Numbered from the stretch's first letter, positions 1 through 8,880 are shown. The stretch: DNA of 64,000 bases from DATAMF01 sp964472565 (GCA_964472565.1 CAYYNB010000004.1:1-64000); one strand, 5' to 3'. The notes: generated from the letters alone by a model not told the origin. Numbers and translations: made by a program.

Positions 1-1014
1 CGCGGGGTGGGCGATAAAATTGCGCCACTGATGGGTGCTCCGGCGGGGAGTGTGCTGGTTCACGAAAATTCCAGCATCGCCAGCAGCATTCTGTACAGCG
101 CACTCGATTTTTCTGATACGCGCCGGAATAAGGTTGTGATCTCCGATCAGGACTTTCCTTCGGATGTTTACACCCTGCGGGCTATGCTGCCGCCGCATAT
201 GGAAATCCAAATTATACACAGTCACGATGGTATCAGCATCGATACCGATGAACTACTTGATGCTATCGATGAACGGACACGGCTGGTGTCGGTGAGCCAT
301 GTATTGTTCCGAAGCGCGTATATTATGCCGGCTGATGCTATTGTCCAGAAGGCGCATCAGGTGGGCGCGCAAGTGCTGCTCAACGGTTATCACAGTGTGG
401 GCATTATTCCGCTGGATGTCATGGCGATGAATGTTGATTTTTATATCGGCGGCACGCTCAAATGGATGTGTGGCGGCCCCGGCGGGGTGTTTATGTATGT
501 GCGGCCTGATCTGCTCACAACGCTGCATCCCAAAATTACCGGATGGTTTGCACACCAACAGCCGTTTGGGTTTGATCTTGAACACTTTGTGCTACGTGAA
601 GATGTCTACCGGCTGGCGAACGGCACACCCGGCATTGCGTCGCTGTATGCGATTCAGCCCGGCGTAGAGATCATTGCCCAGGTTGGGGTCGAACGTATCC
701 GCGAAAATTCGCTGAAACAAACGGCGCTGGTGATCGATCTGGCTGATCAAGGGGGTTATGAAGTGAATTCGCCGCGCGATCCGTCTACACGGGCGGGCAC
801 GATCACAGTTCGCCCAGAACACGCCTATGAGGTGTCCAGAGAACTCCTGGCACGGAACTTGGTGATTGATTATCGCGAGGGGGCCGGAATCCGTGTTGCG
901 CCGCACTTCTACAACACGGATGACGAGGTGCGACTCGTAATGAAAACCATCGCGGAGATTTTGGCGGATGGGAGTTGGGAAAAACACACCCAAAATCGCA
1001 GCTTTGTGACTTAG
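1..1014 (+). CDS. Class V aminotransferase-fold (kynureninase-like) protein, 5' truncated
   Basis: The frame is open to the first base of the window, so the N-terminus is missing; about 337 residues are visible. The fold is that of PLP-dependent class V enzymes (kynureninase, cysteine desulfurase relatives). The PLP lysine lies in GGTLKWMCGGPGG (codon at 460-462), followed by the usual glycine-rich turn. The motif before it reads LNGYHSVG, where relatives have Asp-x-Tyr-His/Gln; the Asp that contacts the pyridine nitrogen of PLP is Asn here (codon 382-384). A kynureninase, aminotransferase or lyase activity cannot be told apart from this part. The TAG stop lies inside the left end of a dispersed repeat, so the C-terminal residues may have been altered by that insertion. 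Confidence 0.85.
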   Translation, partial: RGVGDKIAPLMGAPAGSVLVHENSSIASSILYSALDFSDTRRNKVVISDQDFPSDVYTLRAMLPPHMEIQIIHSHDGISIDTDELLDAIDERTRLVSVSHVLFRSAYIMPADAIVQKAHQVGAQVLLNGYHSVGIIPLDVMAMNVDFYIGGTLKWMCGGPGGVFMYVRPDLLTTLHPKITGWFAHQQPFGFDLEHFVLREDVYRLANGTPGIASLYAIQPGVEIIAQVGVERIRENSLKQTALVIDLADQGGYEVNSPRDPSTRAGTITVRPEHAYEVSRELLARNLVIDYREGAGIRVAPHFYNTDDEVRLVMKTIAEILADGSWEKHTQNRSFVT

Positions 1015-1087
1015 GCTGCGCCACTATTTTCTTTACCCCTTCCCTGAGGGAAGGGGAGCCAAATGGGATAAATGGGATAGCCTTAGT
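1007..1087 (+). repeat. MITE-like dispersed repeat, copy A
   Basis: An 81-bp element begins TGACTTAGGCTGCGCCA and ends GATAGCCTTAGT. Its termini form an imperfect inverted repeat (ACTTAGGCT against ACTAAGGCT). The centre is a perfect hairpin, CCCCTTCCCT-G-AGGGAAGGGG. The left end and core match copies at 10201, 49698 and (ends only) 62158. The copy overlaps the stop codon of the upstream gene. It could also act as a transcription terminator for the convergent genes on either side. Confidence 0.7.
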
Positions 1088-1116
1088 TGGGGAAGCGGTG
1101 ATCTGGCAGGACCAGA

Positions 1117-2361
1117 TCATCGCACATCCACACCCAAAAATTGGCAGAGTTTCACCACCGTAAACCGGTTGCGGAGATAATGACCGTACAACAGCGCCGG
1201 TTGAACCATATGCTCCTCTAAGCCCAACGAACGCCAATCGGTAGGCGCGCCCACCTGTTCCAGCAATTCGATAATGGTTTCGGAGGGCAGTACAGTTTGC
1301 GCGATGGCTTGAATCTCCGGCCAGTTGTCCACGATGCGCTGCTGTAACTGTCGATATTCCGTTTCGGTCAGGTTCAAAAATGGACGCTGGACCTTGATGA
1401 TCTGGTCGGCACCGGGGCCATACGCCAGCCTAATCTGTTCCACTTCGCGCTCATAACCTGGATACGGTGTATTCTGGATGAGGCGGCGGACATCGGCCTG
1501 TGTCAGGCTGCGCACCTGATCATACAGTTTGGCGATGAGAGAGGTGGCATAACCGACTTTGGAACCATGCAAAATGGCGGGCTTGTTTTCCTTGAGAAGC
1601 TGCATTTCCCAGTAGTGGGAACAATGGTGCTCGGCTCCTGACGCGGGACGCGAATCGCCCATGTCGGACATGCACAGGCCGGTTTCCAGCAAGGCATCCA
1701 TCAGATAATGAATCCCCTGCTCGGAGCGGCGGGCGATTTCATCCGCTGCCTCGAAACACGTCACCATCGCGTGGCGGACCCGCTGCTCAATGGCGGCATT
1801 ATAGGGTTCATTCCACAGTAATTTTCCTAGCTGCCAATCGGCGAGGGCGGTAGTTTTGCCCAAGACATCGCCAAAACCTGCCGCTGAGAGCTTGCCCGGC
1901 GCGGCGGCCATCGTTGGGAGATCGGCAAAAATTGCCAGCGGGCCTTGCGCGATATAGGTATCTTTGACGCCTTTGATCACGAGCGGCGCGACGGTGGAAA
2001 GAAAACCATCGACGGAAGCCGCCGTCGGAGTCGAGATAAAGGGGTTGCGGGTGCGGAAAGAAATATAACGTGTGATGTCGGTGATCGTGCCGCTGCCGAT
2101 GGCGACAAAAATCTGATCACCGGGAGGCGATTGGATCAAGGCCTGCAACAGATATTTTTCATCGGCGATGATTTCCTCACCTGCGAGTACGATGCTGGTG
2201 AAAGGAAGGCCCGCCGCTTGAAAAGCCCGTTCGATTTGCTCACCTAACGCGGCGCGGGTGTTGGTGTCTGAGATGAGGGTGAAGTGGTGATCGGCAAACG
2301 ATTTAGCATATTCGGTCAGGTGCGCAACGGCATGCTGATCTACTTCAATATGAACAGCCAT
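1117..2361 (-). CDS. araM: sn-glycerol-1-phosphate dehydrogenase, AraM/EgsA family
   Basis: This 414-residue protein belongs to the iron-containing alcohol dehydrogenase-like fold of NAD(P)-dependent glycerol-1-phosphate dehydrogenases, which reduce dihydroxyacetone phosphate to sn-glycerol-1-phosphate in the cytoplasm. Visible family signatures are the nucleotide-binding GSGTITDITRY, the TPTAASVDGFLS loop, the metal-binding segment GAEHHCSHYWEM and the second His in HGSKVGYAT. The start ATG is preceded by AAGGA at good spacing. It is the second gene of a pair, 13 bp after a HAD-IIA phosphatase, the same order as araL-araM in the Bacillus subtilis arabinose operon. G1P is the archaeal-type lipid backbone, but bacterial members also feed other pathways; the actual role here is not shown. 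Confidence 0.9.
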   Translation of the reverse strand: MAVHIEVDQHAVAHLTEYAKSFADHHFTLISDTNTRAALGEQIERAFQAAGLPFTSIVLAGEEIIADEKYLLQALIQSPPGDQIFVAIGSGTITDITRYISFRTRNPFISTPTAASVDGFLSTVAPLVIKGVKDTYIAQGPLAIFADLPTMAAAPGKLSAAGFGDVLGKTTALADWQLGKLLWNEPYNAAIEQRVRHAMVTCFEAADEIARRSEQGIHYLMDALLETGLCMSDMGDSRPASGAEHHCSHYWEMQLLKENKPAILHGSKVGYATSLIAKLYDQVRSLTQADVRRLIQNTPYPGYEREVEQIRLAYGPGADQIIKVQRPFLNLTETEYRQLQQRIVDNWPEIQAIAQTVLPSETIIELLEQVGAPTDWRSLGLEEHMVQPALLYGHYLRNRFTVVKLCQFLGVDVR

Positions 2362-2374
2362 AACTTGTCATCCT

Positions 2375-3196
2375 TTATAGGAGATGGTGTAAAACTTGCG
2401 GGATAGCCCCAATATTTTCAAGGACAAAATCCGGCGGTTGGATCATGCGGGCGACATCTTCGCGGGTGGATGCGCCAGTGAGCACCACCGCTGTGAGCAT
2501 CCCCGCTTGTTGGCCCATCAGCATATCAGTTTCCAACCGATCACCGACCATCAGACAGGATTCAGCCGGACAACCCAGGCGGCTGAGGGCAACCTGCATA
2601 ATCAGGTTGGATGGTTTGCCCGCGAGTAATTCCAGCTTGCGCCCGCTGATATGCTCCAGGGCGGCAATGGTCGCGCCCGCGTCGGGAATGCCGCCACCGG
2701 GCATGGGACAGGTTTTGTCGGCGTTGGTGGCGAAAAAACGCGCGCCATTCATGAGCGCTTGATAAGCGGTATTGATCTTCCGGTAGTCGATGGTGCGGTC
2801 AAAGGCGACCACCACCGCATCAACGCCGGAGGGGTGGATCACTTCTTTGGAGTCCTGGTCCAGAAATTCAGGTAAAATTTTTAACCCATGACTTTGAAGT
2901 TCGTCCCGCAAGGCCTGTTCGCCGATGACGTACAGGGCTAGATCGGGGAAATGATGGGCGAGATGATAACCCAAGACATAGCCGGATGTGATGACATCAT
3001 CGGGGGAAGCCGGAATGCCTAAATACGTTAGTTTTTCGGCGTAAACGGTGCGCGGCTGTAAGGGCTTATTGCTCACAAACAACACTTTTTTGCCGAGCTG
3101 GCGAAGGTGAGCAATGGTCTGGACCGCACCGGGAAGCGCGGATTCACCTAAATAAACTGTCCCATCGAGATCAAATACAAAACCATCAAGCATCAT
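2375..3196 (-). CDS. HAD-superfamily subclass IIA phosphatase (NagD/AraL-like)
   Basis: This cytoplasmic sugar-phosphate phosphatase candidate has 273 residues. It shows HAD motif I (FVFDLDGTVYLG, nucleophile in DxDGT), motif II (FVSNK), the IIA-type cap segment with NADKTCPMPGG, the Lys of motif III (AGKPS) and motif IV (MVGDRLETDMLMG). Two ATG codons lie side by side at the start (3196 and 3193); the ribosome site is weak, so either may be used. It is followed after 13 bp by the glycerol-1-phosphate dehydrogenase gene, suggesting co-transcription and a linked phosphate substrate. Family members usually have broad specificity, so the substrate is not assigned. Confidence 0.88.
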   Translation of the reverse strand: MMLDGFVFDLDGTVYLGESALPGAVQTIAHLRQLGKKVLFVSNKPLQPRTVYAEKLTYLGIPASPDDVITSGYVLGYHLAHHFPDLALYVIGEQALRDELQSHGLKILPEFLDQDSKEVIHPSGVDAVVVAFDRTIDYRKINTAYQALMNGARFFATNADKTCPMPGGGIPDAGATIAALEHISGRKLELLAGKPSNLIMQVALSRLGCPAESCLMVGDRLETDMLMGQQAGMLTAVVLTGASTREDVARMIQPPDFVLENIGAIPQVLHHLL

Positions 3197-3271
3197 ATAC
3201 CTGCTGTGGGTTGCTGTGTCGCCTGGATCATAATTATCATCTTAGCATACCAGCATAACAAGGGAAAACCT

Positions 3272-4081
3272 ATGCCGAATTTCATCTGTATGACGTGTGG
3301 TGTGCAGTATGCGGAAAGCGCAAATCCCCCGGCGCATTGTCTTATTTGTGAAGACGAACGCCAGTATGTGAAATTGTCCGGACAGCAGTGGACGACACTC
3401 GATGACTTGAGGAAGCACCATCATAATGAGATACGCACGATTGAACCGGGGCTGACAGGAATTGCTACGGTTCCCAGTTTTACGATAGGGCAGCGTCCGC
3501 TGTTTGTCCAAACGCCTCAAGGGAATGTGCTATGGGATTGCAACAGCCTGATTGATGAGGTTACGATAGCGGCCTTGAATGCAAAGGGTGGGGTGCAGGC
3601 GATTGCTATTTCGCACCCACACTTTTATGACTCGATGGTGGAGTGGAGCAAGGCGTTTCAGGATGCACCGATTTATTTGCACCGCGATAATGAACCCTGG
3701 GTGATGCGGCCTGATAAACGGATTGTCTATTGGGAGACAGAAACCTATCCGCTGCTGCCCGACGTCACCTTGATTCGGTGCGGCGGGCATTTCCCCGGAT
3801 CGAGCGTTTTGCATTGGGGGTCGGGGGCCGAGGGGAAGGGTGTGTTGATGACCGGGGATACGATTATGGTGGTGGCGGATACCCGCTGGGTTACATTTAT
3901 GTACAGCTATCCGAACAGTATCCCGCTTAATCGGGCGGCTGTCGAGCGGATTGTCAACGCGGTAGAACCGTATGCCTATGATCGTCTATACAGCGCGTGG
4001 TGGGAGAAAGTGGTGCAAACGGAGGCGAAAAACGTGGTCAGACGTTCCGCTGAGCGGTATATTCGCGCAATAAGTGTATAA
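3272..4081 (+). CDS. Metallo-beta-lactamase-fold hydrolase with N-terminal Cys4 knuckle
   Basis: The start is ATG 3272 (AAGGG just upstream), giving 269 residues; an upstream in-frame extension begins inside the divergent promoter region and is not needed. The N-terminus has CMTCGVQY and CLIC, a likely zinc-binding pair. Downstream are an HPHFYDS metal motif in the place of HxHxDH, a later His in GGHFPGSSVLHW and the MTGDTIMVV segment, as in MBL-fold hydrolases. It is a known but functionally undefined cytoplasmic family, found also in proteobacteria and actinobacteria. It is divergent from the HAD/G1PDH pair and followed 38 bp later by an M23 peptidase gene. No substrate can be inferred. Confidence 0.82.
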   Translation: MPNFICMTCGVQYAESANPPAHCLICEDERQYVKLSGQQWTTLDDLRKHHHNEIRTIEPGLTGIATVPSFTIGQRPLFVQTPQGNVLWDCNSLIDEVTIAALNAKGGVQAIAISHPHFYDSMVEWSKAFQDAPIYLHRDNEPWVMRPDKRIVYWETETYPLLPDVTLIRCGGHFPGSSVLHWGSGAEGKGVLMTGDTIMVVADTRWVTFMYSYPNSIPLNRAAVERIVNAVEPYAYDRLYSAWWEKVVQTEAKNVVRRSAERYIRAISV

Positions 4082-4119
4082 ACTGAGGGGCATAAACCCT
4101 CAAAAATACCGAGGTGTTT

Positions 4120-5652
4120 ATGTCCCAACTGCTCCTTTGTTTAGTTCTTATCACAGCTCATTTGTCCCTTACCCCTACGATTTCTGATCCTGATGAGTTT
4201 ATTATTTTCACCTGGAACGGGACACTCTATGCAAATTCTGTCCAGACTGGCGCGGTTACTTCGCTCGGGGCAGGAGGGGTAGAAGAGGTCGGGTATGATG
4301 TTTATTCAGTAGAAGCGGCTCCCATTGAACCGGCATTCGATGGCTACGGATTTCATCATGGGGTGTGGTCAACGGATCGCACCCGGTTTGCGTACCTGGA
4401 AATTGCGCCACCGCATTACCGCGTGCGAATGCAAACGACAGCAGGCGATACCCAACTGCTGCTGGAAGATCAACTCAGCGCCGCACGGGGGTATCTGGAT
4501 CCGGCAGCCTGGACACGGGAAGGTGAACTGGTGTTGGTGGAGCGGCGGCTGCTGAACCATCTCCAAACGGCTAATGTCTGGCGGATTGACCCTGTAACAC
4601 TCACCTTAAACTACGATGCATTGGTGTCATTGGATCGCCTCAGCGGGCGCAGCGCGTTATTACCCGATGGTGTCACGGTTTTTCTAGGCTACCAGATGGC
4701 GCAGCAGGTTGGTTATTTATTTGACATTACCAGCGGACAGGCGCGGCTGTTTCCGGTTCAACTGGGGCTGCCGGAAGGACACGGATTTGAGTACCATCCA
4801 TTACAGGTGTTAGGCGCGGTTCAAGCGGATGGGCTGCCAAGCCAGTTACAAACGATACCTGCGATTCAACCGCTGCCCTTTTTGCACTGGCCGCTGCCGG
4901 ATGAAGCCCGCAGTGTCACCTGCTACCCGGATTCTACATGGACGACGGCCAACTTCGAGGTCACATGTCCGGGATTGTCGTCACCCCGTAACTATGTGGG
5001 GCACGAAGGGACCGACATCGGCGGTAAACCGGATGGACTCCCACTCGGAACCGCTGTATATCCGAGCGCGCCGGGTGTGGTGATGGCTACCTACCGGGAA
5101 TGTTTAAACGATAATCCTTCATGCAATTATGCCTATGGTAACACGGTGACTCTGGAACACATTCTGATTGTCAACGGCCAAACACAAGTGTGGTATACCG
5201 GGTATGGGCATTTACAAACGGTGTTGGTAGCAGATTTCGCTTATCTGGATGATGTAACCGAAGCACTGGCACTTTCCGGGGCTACGGGAGATGGCGGCGC
5301 GCATCTTCATTTTGAAGTACGAAATTCTGATGATTGGGTTAATCCGTGGGATAACCAGGCCGGGCACAGTCTTTGGTTGGGCAGTAACATTCATCCTGAA
5401 GCAACGGTGGGCCTTGATACCGACGAGCTGATGCCTGATGTGTTGGCGGTATGCACCAGTTTTGCTGGGAATAACATTCGCAGCGGGCCTGGAACCACGT
5501 ATGGGGTTGTGGGGAAAACGGTAGAGGATAGCACTTATTCTGTCGTGAAAATCACCTATGTGGACAGCGGTGAAGCGCTCGGCGACTGGTATCATGTGCT
5601 GTTCGAGGGGGGCAATGGATGGCTGTGGTCCGGGTTATTGAACTGCCCATGA
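4120..5652 (+). CDS. Secreted M23-family metallopeptidase with C-terminal SH3b domain
   Basis: ATG 4120 was chosen over the GTG at 4114 because GAGGTG lies directly upstream of it; the product has about 510 residues. A signal peptide (SQLLLCLVLITAHLSLTPT) is followed by a region of beta-propeller-like character up to about residue 280. The LytM/M23 domain then shows the zinc ligands in GHEGTDIGG, the GYGHLQ segment and the HLHFEVRN motif. The last 65 residues are an SH3b-type domain (NIRSGPGTTYGVVGK, GWLWSGLLNC) that may bind cell wall. A peptidoglycan endopeptidase role fits the family, but the target is inferred. A strong hairpin terminator follows at 5662. Confidence 0.85.
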   Translation: MSQLLLCLVLITAHLSLTPTISDPDEFIIFTWNGTLYANSVQTGAVTSLGAGGVEEVGYDVYSVEAAPIEPAFDGYGFHHGVWSTDRTRFAYLEIAPPHYRVRMQTTAGDTQLLLEDQLSAARGYLDPAAWTREGELVLVERRLLNHLQTANVWRIDPVTLTLNYDALVSLDRLSGRSALLPDGVTVFLGYQMAQQVGYLFDITSGQARLFPVQLGLPEGHGFEYHPLQVLGAVQADGLPSQLQTIPAIQPLPFLHWPLPDEARSVTCYPDSTWTTANFEVTCPGLSSPRNYVGHEGTDIGGKPDGLPLGTAVYPSAPGVVMATYRECLNDNPSCNYAYGNTVTLEHILIVNGQTQVWYTGYGHLQTVLVADFAYLDDVTEALALSGATGDGGAHLHFEVRNSDDWVNPWDNQAGHSLWLGSNIHPEATVGLDTDELMPDVLAVCTSFAGNNIRSGPGTTYGVVGKTVEDSTYSVVKITYVDSGEALGDWYHVLFEGGNGWLWSGLLNCP

Positions 5653-5661
5653 AATTATGGG

Positions 5662-5695
5662 AAACGCGCGCAGTTTTCTGTGCTGCGCGCGTTTT
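5662..5695. terminator. Bidirectional rho-independent terminator
   Basis: An 11-bp GC-rich stem (AACGCGCGCAG / CTGCGCGCGTT) with a 9-nt loop is flanked by A residues on the left and TTTT on the right. It sits between the convergent M23 peptidase and alpha-xylosidase genes and can serve both. Confidence 0.8.
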
Positions 5696-5705
5696 GAATG
5701 CACCC

Positions 5706-7739
5706 TTATGCCTGCGGAATACCTTTCAGGCATTCCCATTGGGAGCTGCGTGATACGTTGACCCATAAGGGCAGACTGAAATAGTTATGCTTTTCGTGAC
5801 GCCAACCTGGGCCTTGCGCCACTTCTCCGGTCAGCAGATTACGCCATTCGCCCGCTGGCAAATAGTAGGATACGTCGCTAGCTGGGCTGAATACGGGCGC
5901 AACCAGCAGGGCTGAGCCGAGCATATACTGGGTATCGAGGTAACGGCAGGTCGGATCGTCGGGGAATTCCAGAATCATTGCCCGCAGCATGGGCCACCCG
6001 TGATTGTGTGCTTCGGAAGCCGCATCCATGAGGTAGGGCATGATGTGGGTTTTCAGGCGGTTGAAGAAGCGCAGTACGTCTATCGCTTCGTCGCCAAAGA
6101 GCCAGGGCATGCGCACGCTGTCGTTGCCATGCAGACGGCTGTGGGATGACAGCAGGCCAAAAGCGACCCAGCGCTTGTACAGATCGGGCGTGGCGGTGCC
6201 GATAAAGCCGCTGATGTCGTGGCTCCAATAGCCGAAGCCGCTCAAGCAGAGAGACAACCCCCCGCGCAGCGTTTCGGCCATCGAGGGATAAGTCGAGCAG
6301 TTGTCACCGCCCCAATGTACGGGGTATTTCTGGTTGCCTGTCGTGGCGGAACGAGCGAACAGCACCGCTTCGCCTTCCCCTTTTTCCTGGCGCAGCAGAT
6401 CAAACACGGTCTGGTTATACAGATAGGTGTAGTAGTTGTGCATCCGTTCGGGATCGGAACCGTCGAAGTATTTGACCTCGGTGGGAATGCGCTCGCCAAA
6501 GTCGGTTTTGAACGCATCAACGCCCATATCGATCAGGGCTTTTAGCTTGCCTGCAAACCACGCCCGCGCATCAGGGTTGGTGAAGTCTACAAACGCCAGC
6601 CCGGGCTGCCAGTGATCGATCTGGTAAACATCCCCTTCAGGAGTATGCAGCAAATAGCCCAACGCTGCACCTTCGGCAAACAGCGGGGATGCTTCGGCGA
6701 TGTAGGGGTTGATCCAGACGCAAATTTTGATGCCACGCTCTTTGATGCGGCGCAGCATCCCAGCGGGATCGGGGAAATAGCGCTGATCCCACAGGAAACT
6801 GCACCAGGTGAGTTCTTTCATCCAGAAACAGTCGAAATGGAAAACACTGATTGGGATGCCGAGCTGTTCCATACGTTCGATATTGGCAAGAATATCCTGC
6901 TCGTTGTAGTTGGTGGTAAACGAGGTGGAAAGCCACAGACCGAAAGACCATTCGGGAAGCTGCGCAGGGCGGCCACTCAGAGCGGTGTATTGATCCAGCG
7001 CGTCCTTCATGGTGGGGCCGCCGAAGATGTAATAATCCAGGCTGTGACCTTCGACACTGAACTGCGTCCGTTGGGTGTTGTGGGAGGCGATTTCATACGA
7101 GACGCGCCCTGGATGGTTGACCAGCACGCCATAACCCTGGCTGGTTATGTAGAACGGCACATTTTTATAAGCCAGTTCGGAGTCGGTGCCGCCGTCATCG
7201 TTCCAGATGTCGAGCGACTGCCCATTTTTGACTAATGGGCCAAAGTGCTCACCCAACCCGTAGACGGTTTCACCCACCTGGAGAGATAACTGATCGCGCA
7301 GATAGGTTGTGCCTTGTTGGGTAAACAGCCCGACGGCATGGGGTTCGCTGGCCGTTAAAGGCTTGCCATCGCGCTCGAAAGCAAACTGCCATTCGCCATC
7401 CACAGCCGCGACCACTGACAGATTGCCACTCTTCAGCCAGATATGGCTCTCGTCGCGTCCGGTGGATACGGTGGGGTGCGCATCTTGCAGATCGAAGGCG
7501 GGGAGGCGTTCGCGCAGACCTTTGAAGTGTGTCAGTTGAACGCGGATGACATTGGGCATGGGAGACGAAAAACGAGCGGTGATGCTGGTTCCATGCAGAT
7601 AATTCCAGCGGGCCTGAATCGTGTGGTCGTAGCCCGTGATCGTGATCGAGTCCGGCTCGACCACCGTATCGACTATCGTTGCTGGATAGATAGCTTCTGT
7701 ACCGGGCAATAATTCCCAGTGACCTCGGTTAAATTTCAT
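5706..7739 (-). CDS. yicI: Alpha-xylosidase, glycoside hydrolase family 31 (YicI type)
   Basis: The enzyme releases alpha-1,6-linked xylose from isoprimeverose and xyloglucan oligosaccharides in the cytoplasm; no signal peptide is present. The nucleophile motif KTDFGERIP places Asp413, and the acid/base segment HWGGDN places Asp479. Both match the positions of D416 and D482 in E. coli YicI with identical spacing. The 677-residue length is about 95 shorter than YicI, mainly at the C-terminus. The start ATG has AGAGG 8 nt upstream. It lies downstream of a LacI gene on the same strand, close to fucosidase and beta-galactosidase genes. The specificity call rests on the YicI-type ERIP motif; other alpha-glycosides are possible. 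Confidence 0.9.
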   Translation of the reverse strand: MKFNRGHWELLPGTEAIYPATIVDTVVEPDSITITGYDHTIQARWNYLHGTSITARFSSPMPNVIRVQLTHFKGLRERLPAFDLQDAHPTVSTGRDESHIWLKSGNLSVVAAVDGEWQFAFERDGKPLTASEPHAVGLFTQQGTTYLRDQLSLQVGETVYGLGEHFGPLVKNGQSLDIWNDDGGTDSELAYKNVPFYITSQGYGVLVNHPGRVSYEIASHNTQRTQFSVEGHSLDYYIFGGPTMKDALDQYTALSGRPAQLPEWSFGLWLSTSFTTNYNEQDILANIERMEQLGIPISVFHFDCFWMKELTWCSFLWDQRYFPDPAGMLRRIKERGIKICVWINPYIAEASPLFAEGAALGYLLHTPEGDVYQIDHWQPGLAFVDFTNPDARAWFAGKLKALIDMGVDAFKTDFGERIPTEVKYFDGSDPERMHNYYTYLYNQTVFDLLRQEKGEGEAVLFARSATTGNQKYPVHWGGDNCSTYPSMAETLRGGLSLCLSGFGYWSHDISGFIGTATPDLYKRWVAFGLLSSHSRLHGNDSVRMPWLFGDEAIDVLRFFNRLKTHIMPYLMDAASEAHNHGWPMLRAMILEFPDDPTCRYLDTQYMLGSALLVAPVFSPASDVSYYLPAGEWRNLLTGEVAQGPGWRHEKHNYFSLPLWVNVSRSSQWECLKGIPQA

Positions 7740-7778
7740 AGCGCTAACCTCTGTGTAGACAAAACCGACCTCAAACTT

Positions 7779-7795
7779 AATAGGGCGTCCCTATT
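7779..7795. promoter_or_regulatory. Palindrome in the leader of the alpha-xylosidase gene
   Basis: AATAGGG-CGT-CCCTATT is a perfect 7-bp inverted repeat around a 3-bp centre, in the 78-bp gap between a LacI gene and the alpha-xylosidase gene. Size and place suit an operator. It has no U-tract and does not resemble the GAAACGTTTC site upstream of the LacI gene, so the binding protein is unknown. Confidence 0.45.
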
Positions 7796-7817
7796 TGGCG
7801 GCTCCCGCGCGCACTTT

Positions 7818-8834
7818 TTAGAGACGACAAGGACCAGAACTGGCGCGTATGACCAATGGACAGGGCAGCAGCACTTGAGAATTGGCCCGAACCTGTCCTT
7901 CTAACTGCTGAATGAGTAACTCGACTCCCAGACGACCCATTTGAGCATTGGGCGGCTCGACGGTAGTGACTGGGGGAGACATCAACTCGGCTACGCCAGC
8001 GGACGAACCAATGACAACCAGCGAAAACTGGTCGGGAATGCGCCATCCCCGGTCAGTAATCGCTTGCATGACACCGGGAACCGCACGGTCATTGATTGTC
8101 ACCATGGCGGTGAGATTGGGATCGGCGGCCAAGAGACTTTCAAAAATTTCGTAGCCAGCCGAAGCAGAGGCATGACAGCACTGGGTTACAGGATGCAGCC
8201 CGGCGGCTTGAATGGCCTGCTCATAACTTTGCTGGGTACGAACCACCGGGCCATAACCTGACTCAAAGACCGATTGAGACTGGTTCAAAAAGGCGATATG
8301 GGTGTGCTGAAGTTCGGTGAGGTAATTAACCGTTTCGGCTGCGGCCTGCTCAAAGTTGGAATCAACATAGGAGATTCCGGTGGTGTCGTCATTACGCCCA
8401 ATGAGGCTGAAAGGAAGCCCCATTTCGCGCCAAAGCTGGATCCGCTCGTCGTGAAGATAAACTTCCATTGCTACCACACCATCCACCAGCCCCTGCTGGG
8501 TGGACTGCCGCAGTTCTTCGATGTTGTGTAGTTCCGAAGTCCACAACACCATTTGATAACCATATTCCCGCGCGGTATTCGCCGCGCTGGTAATGAATTC
8601 AATTTCTGTCAGCCCGACACCTCGTTCGGGAACCGGAAAGTGAAAGGCAATAATCCGGCTACGTTTGCTGGCAAGCCCACGCGCCAGGGCGTTGGGCTGG
8701 TAGCCGAGTTCATCCATCGCGGCGAAGATGCGCGCGCGGGTTTCTTCGGAGATCGGGCGGGTGCCGTTGATAGCATAGGAAACGGTGCTGGCGGCCACAC
8801 CCGCGCGTTTGGCAACATCAATAATGGTAGGCAT
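7818..8834 (-). CDS. LacI/GalR-family transcriptional regulator
   Basis: This 338-residue repressor has the N-terminal LacI helix-turn-helix (TIIDVAKRAGVAASTVSYAINGT) and hinge (ALARGLASKRS), followed by a periplasmic-binding-protein-like effector domain. It lies between the alpha-L-fucosidase gene upstream and the alpha-xylosidase gene downstream, all on the minus strand. Control of one or both is likely. A palindrome typical of the family (TCGAAACGTTTCAA, 8881-8894) lies about 50 bp upstream of the start, pointing to autoregulation. The effector sugar is not known. Confidence 0.93.
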   Translation of the reverse strand: MPTIIDVAKRAGVAASTVSYAINGTRPISEETRARIFAAMDELGYQPNALARGLASKRSRIIAFHFPVPERGVGLTEIEFITSAANTAREYGYQMVLWTSELHNIEELRQSTQQGLVDGVVAMEVYLHDERIQLWREMGLPFSLIGRNDDTTGISYVDSNFEQAAAETVNYLTELQHTHIAFLNQSQSVFESGYGPVVRTQQSYEQAIQAAGLHPVTQCCHASASAGYEIFESLLAADPNLTAMVTINDRAVPGVMQAITDRGWRIPDQFSLVVIGSSAGVAELMSPPVTTVEPPNAQMGRLGVELLIQQLEGQVRANSQVLLPCPLVIRASSGPCRL

Positions 8835-8880
8835 AACTGGCTCAATAAATTAATCCGGAAAATTTTATCGAAACGCATAG

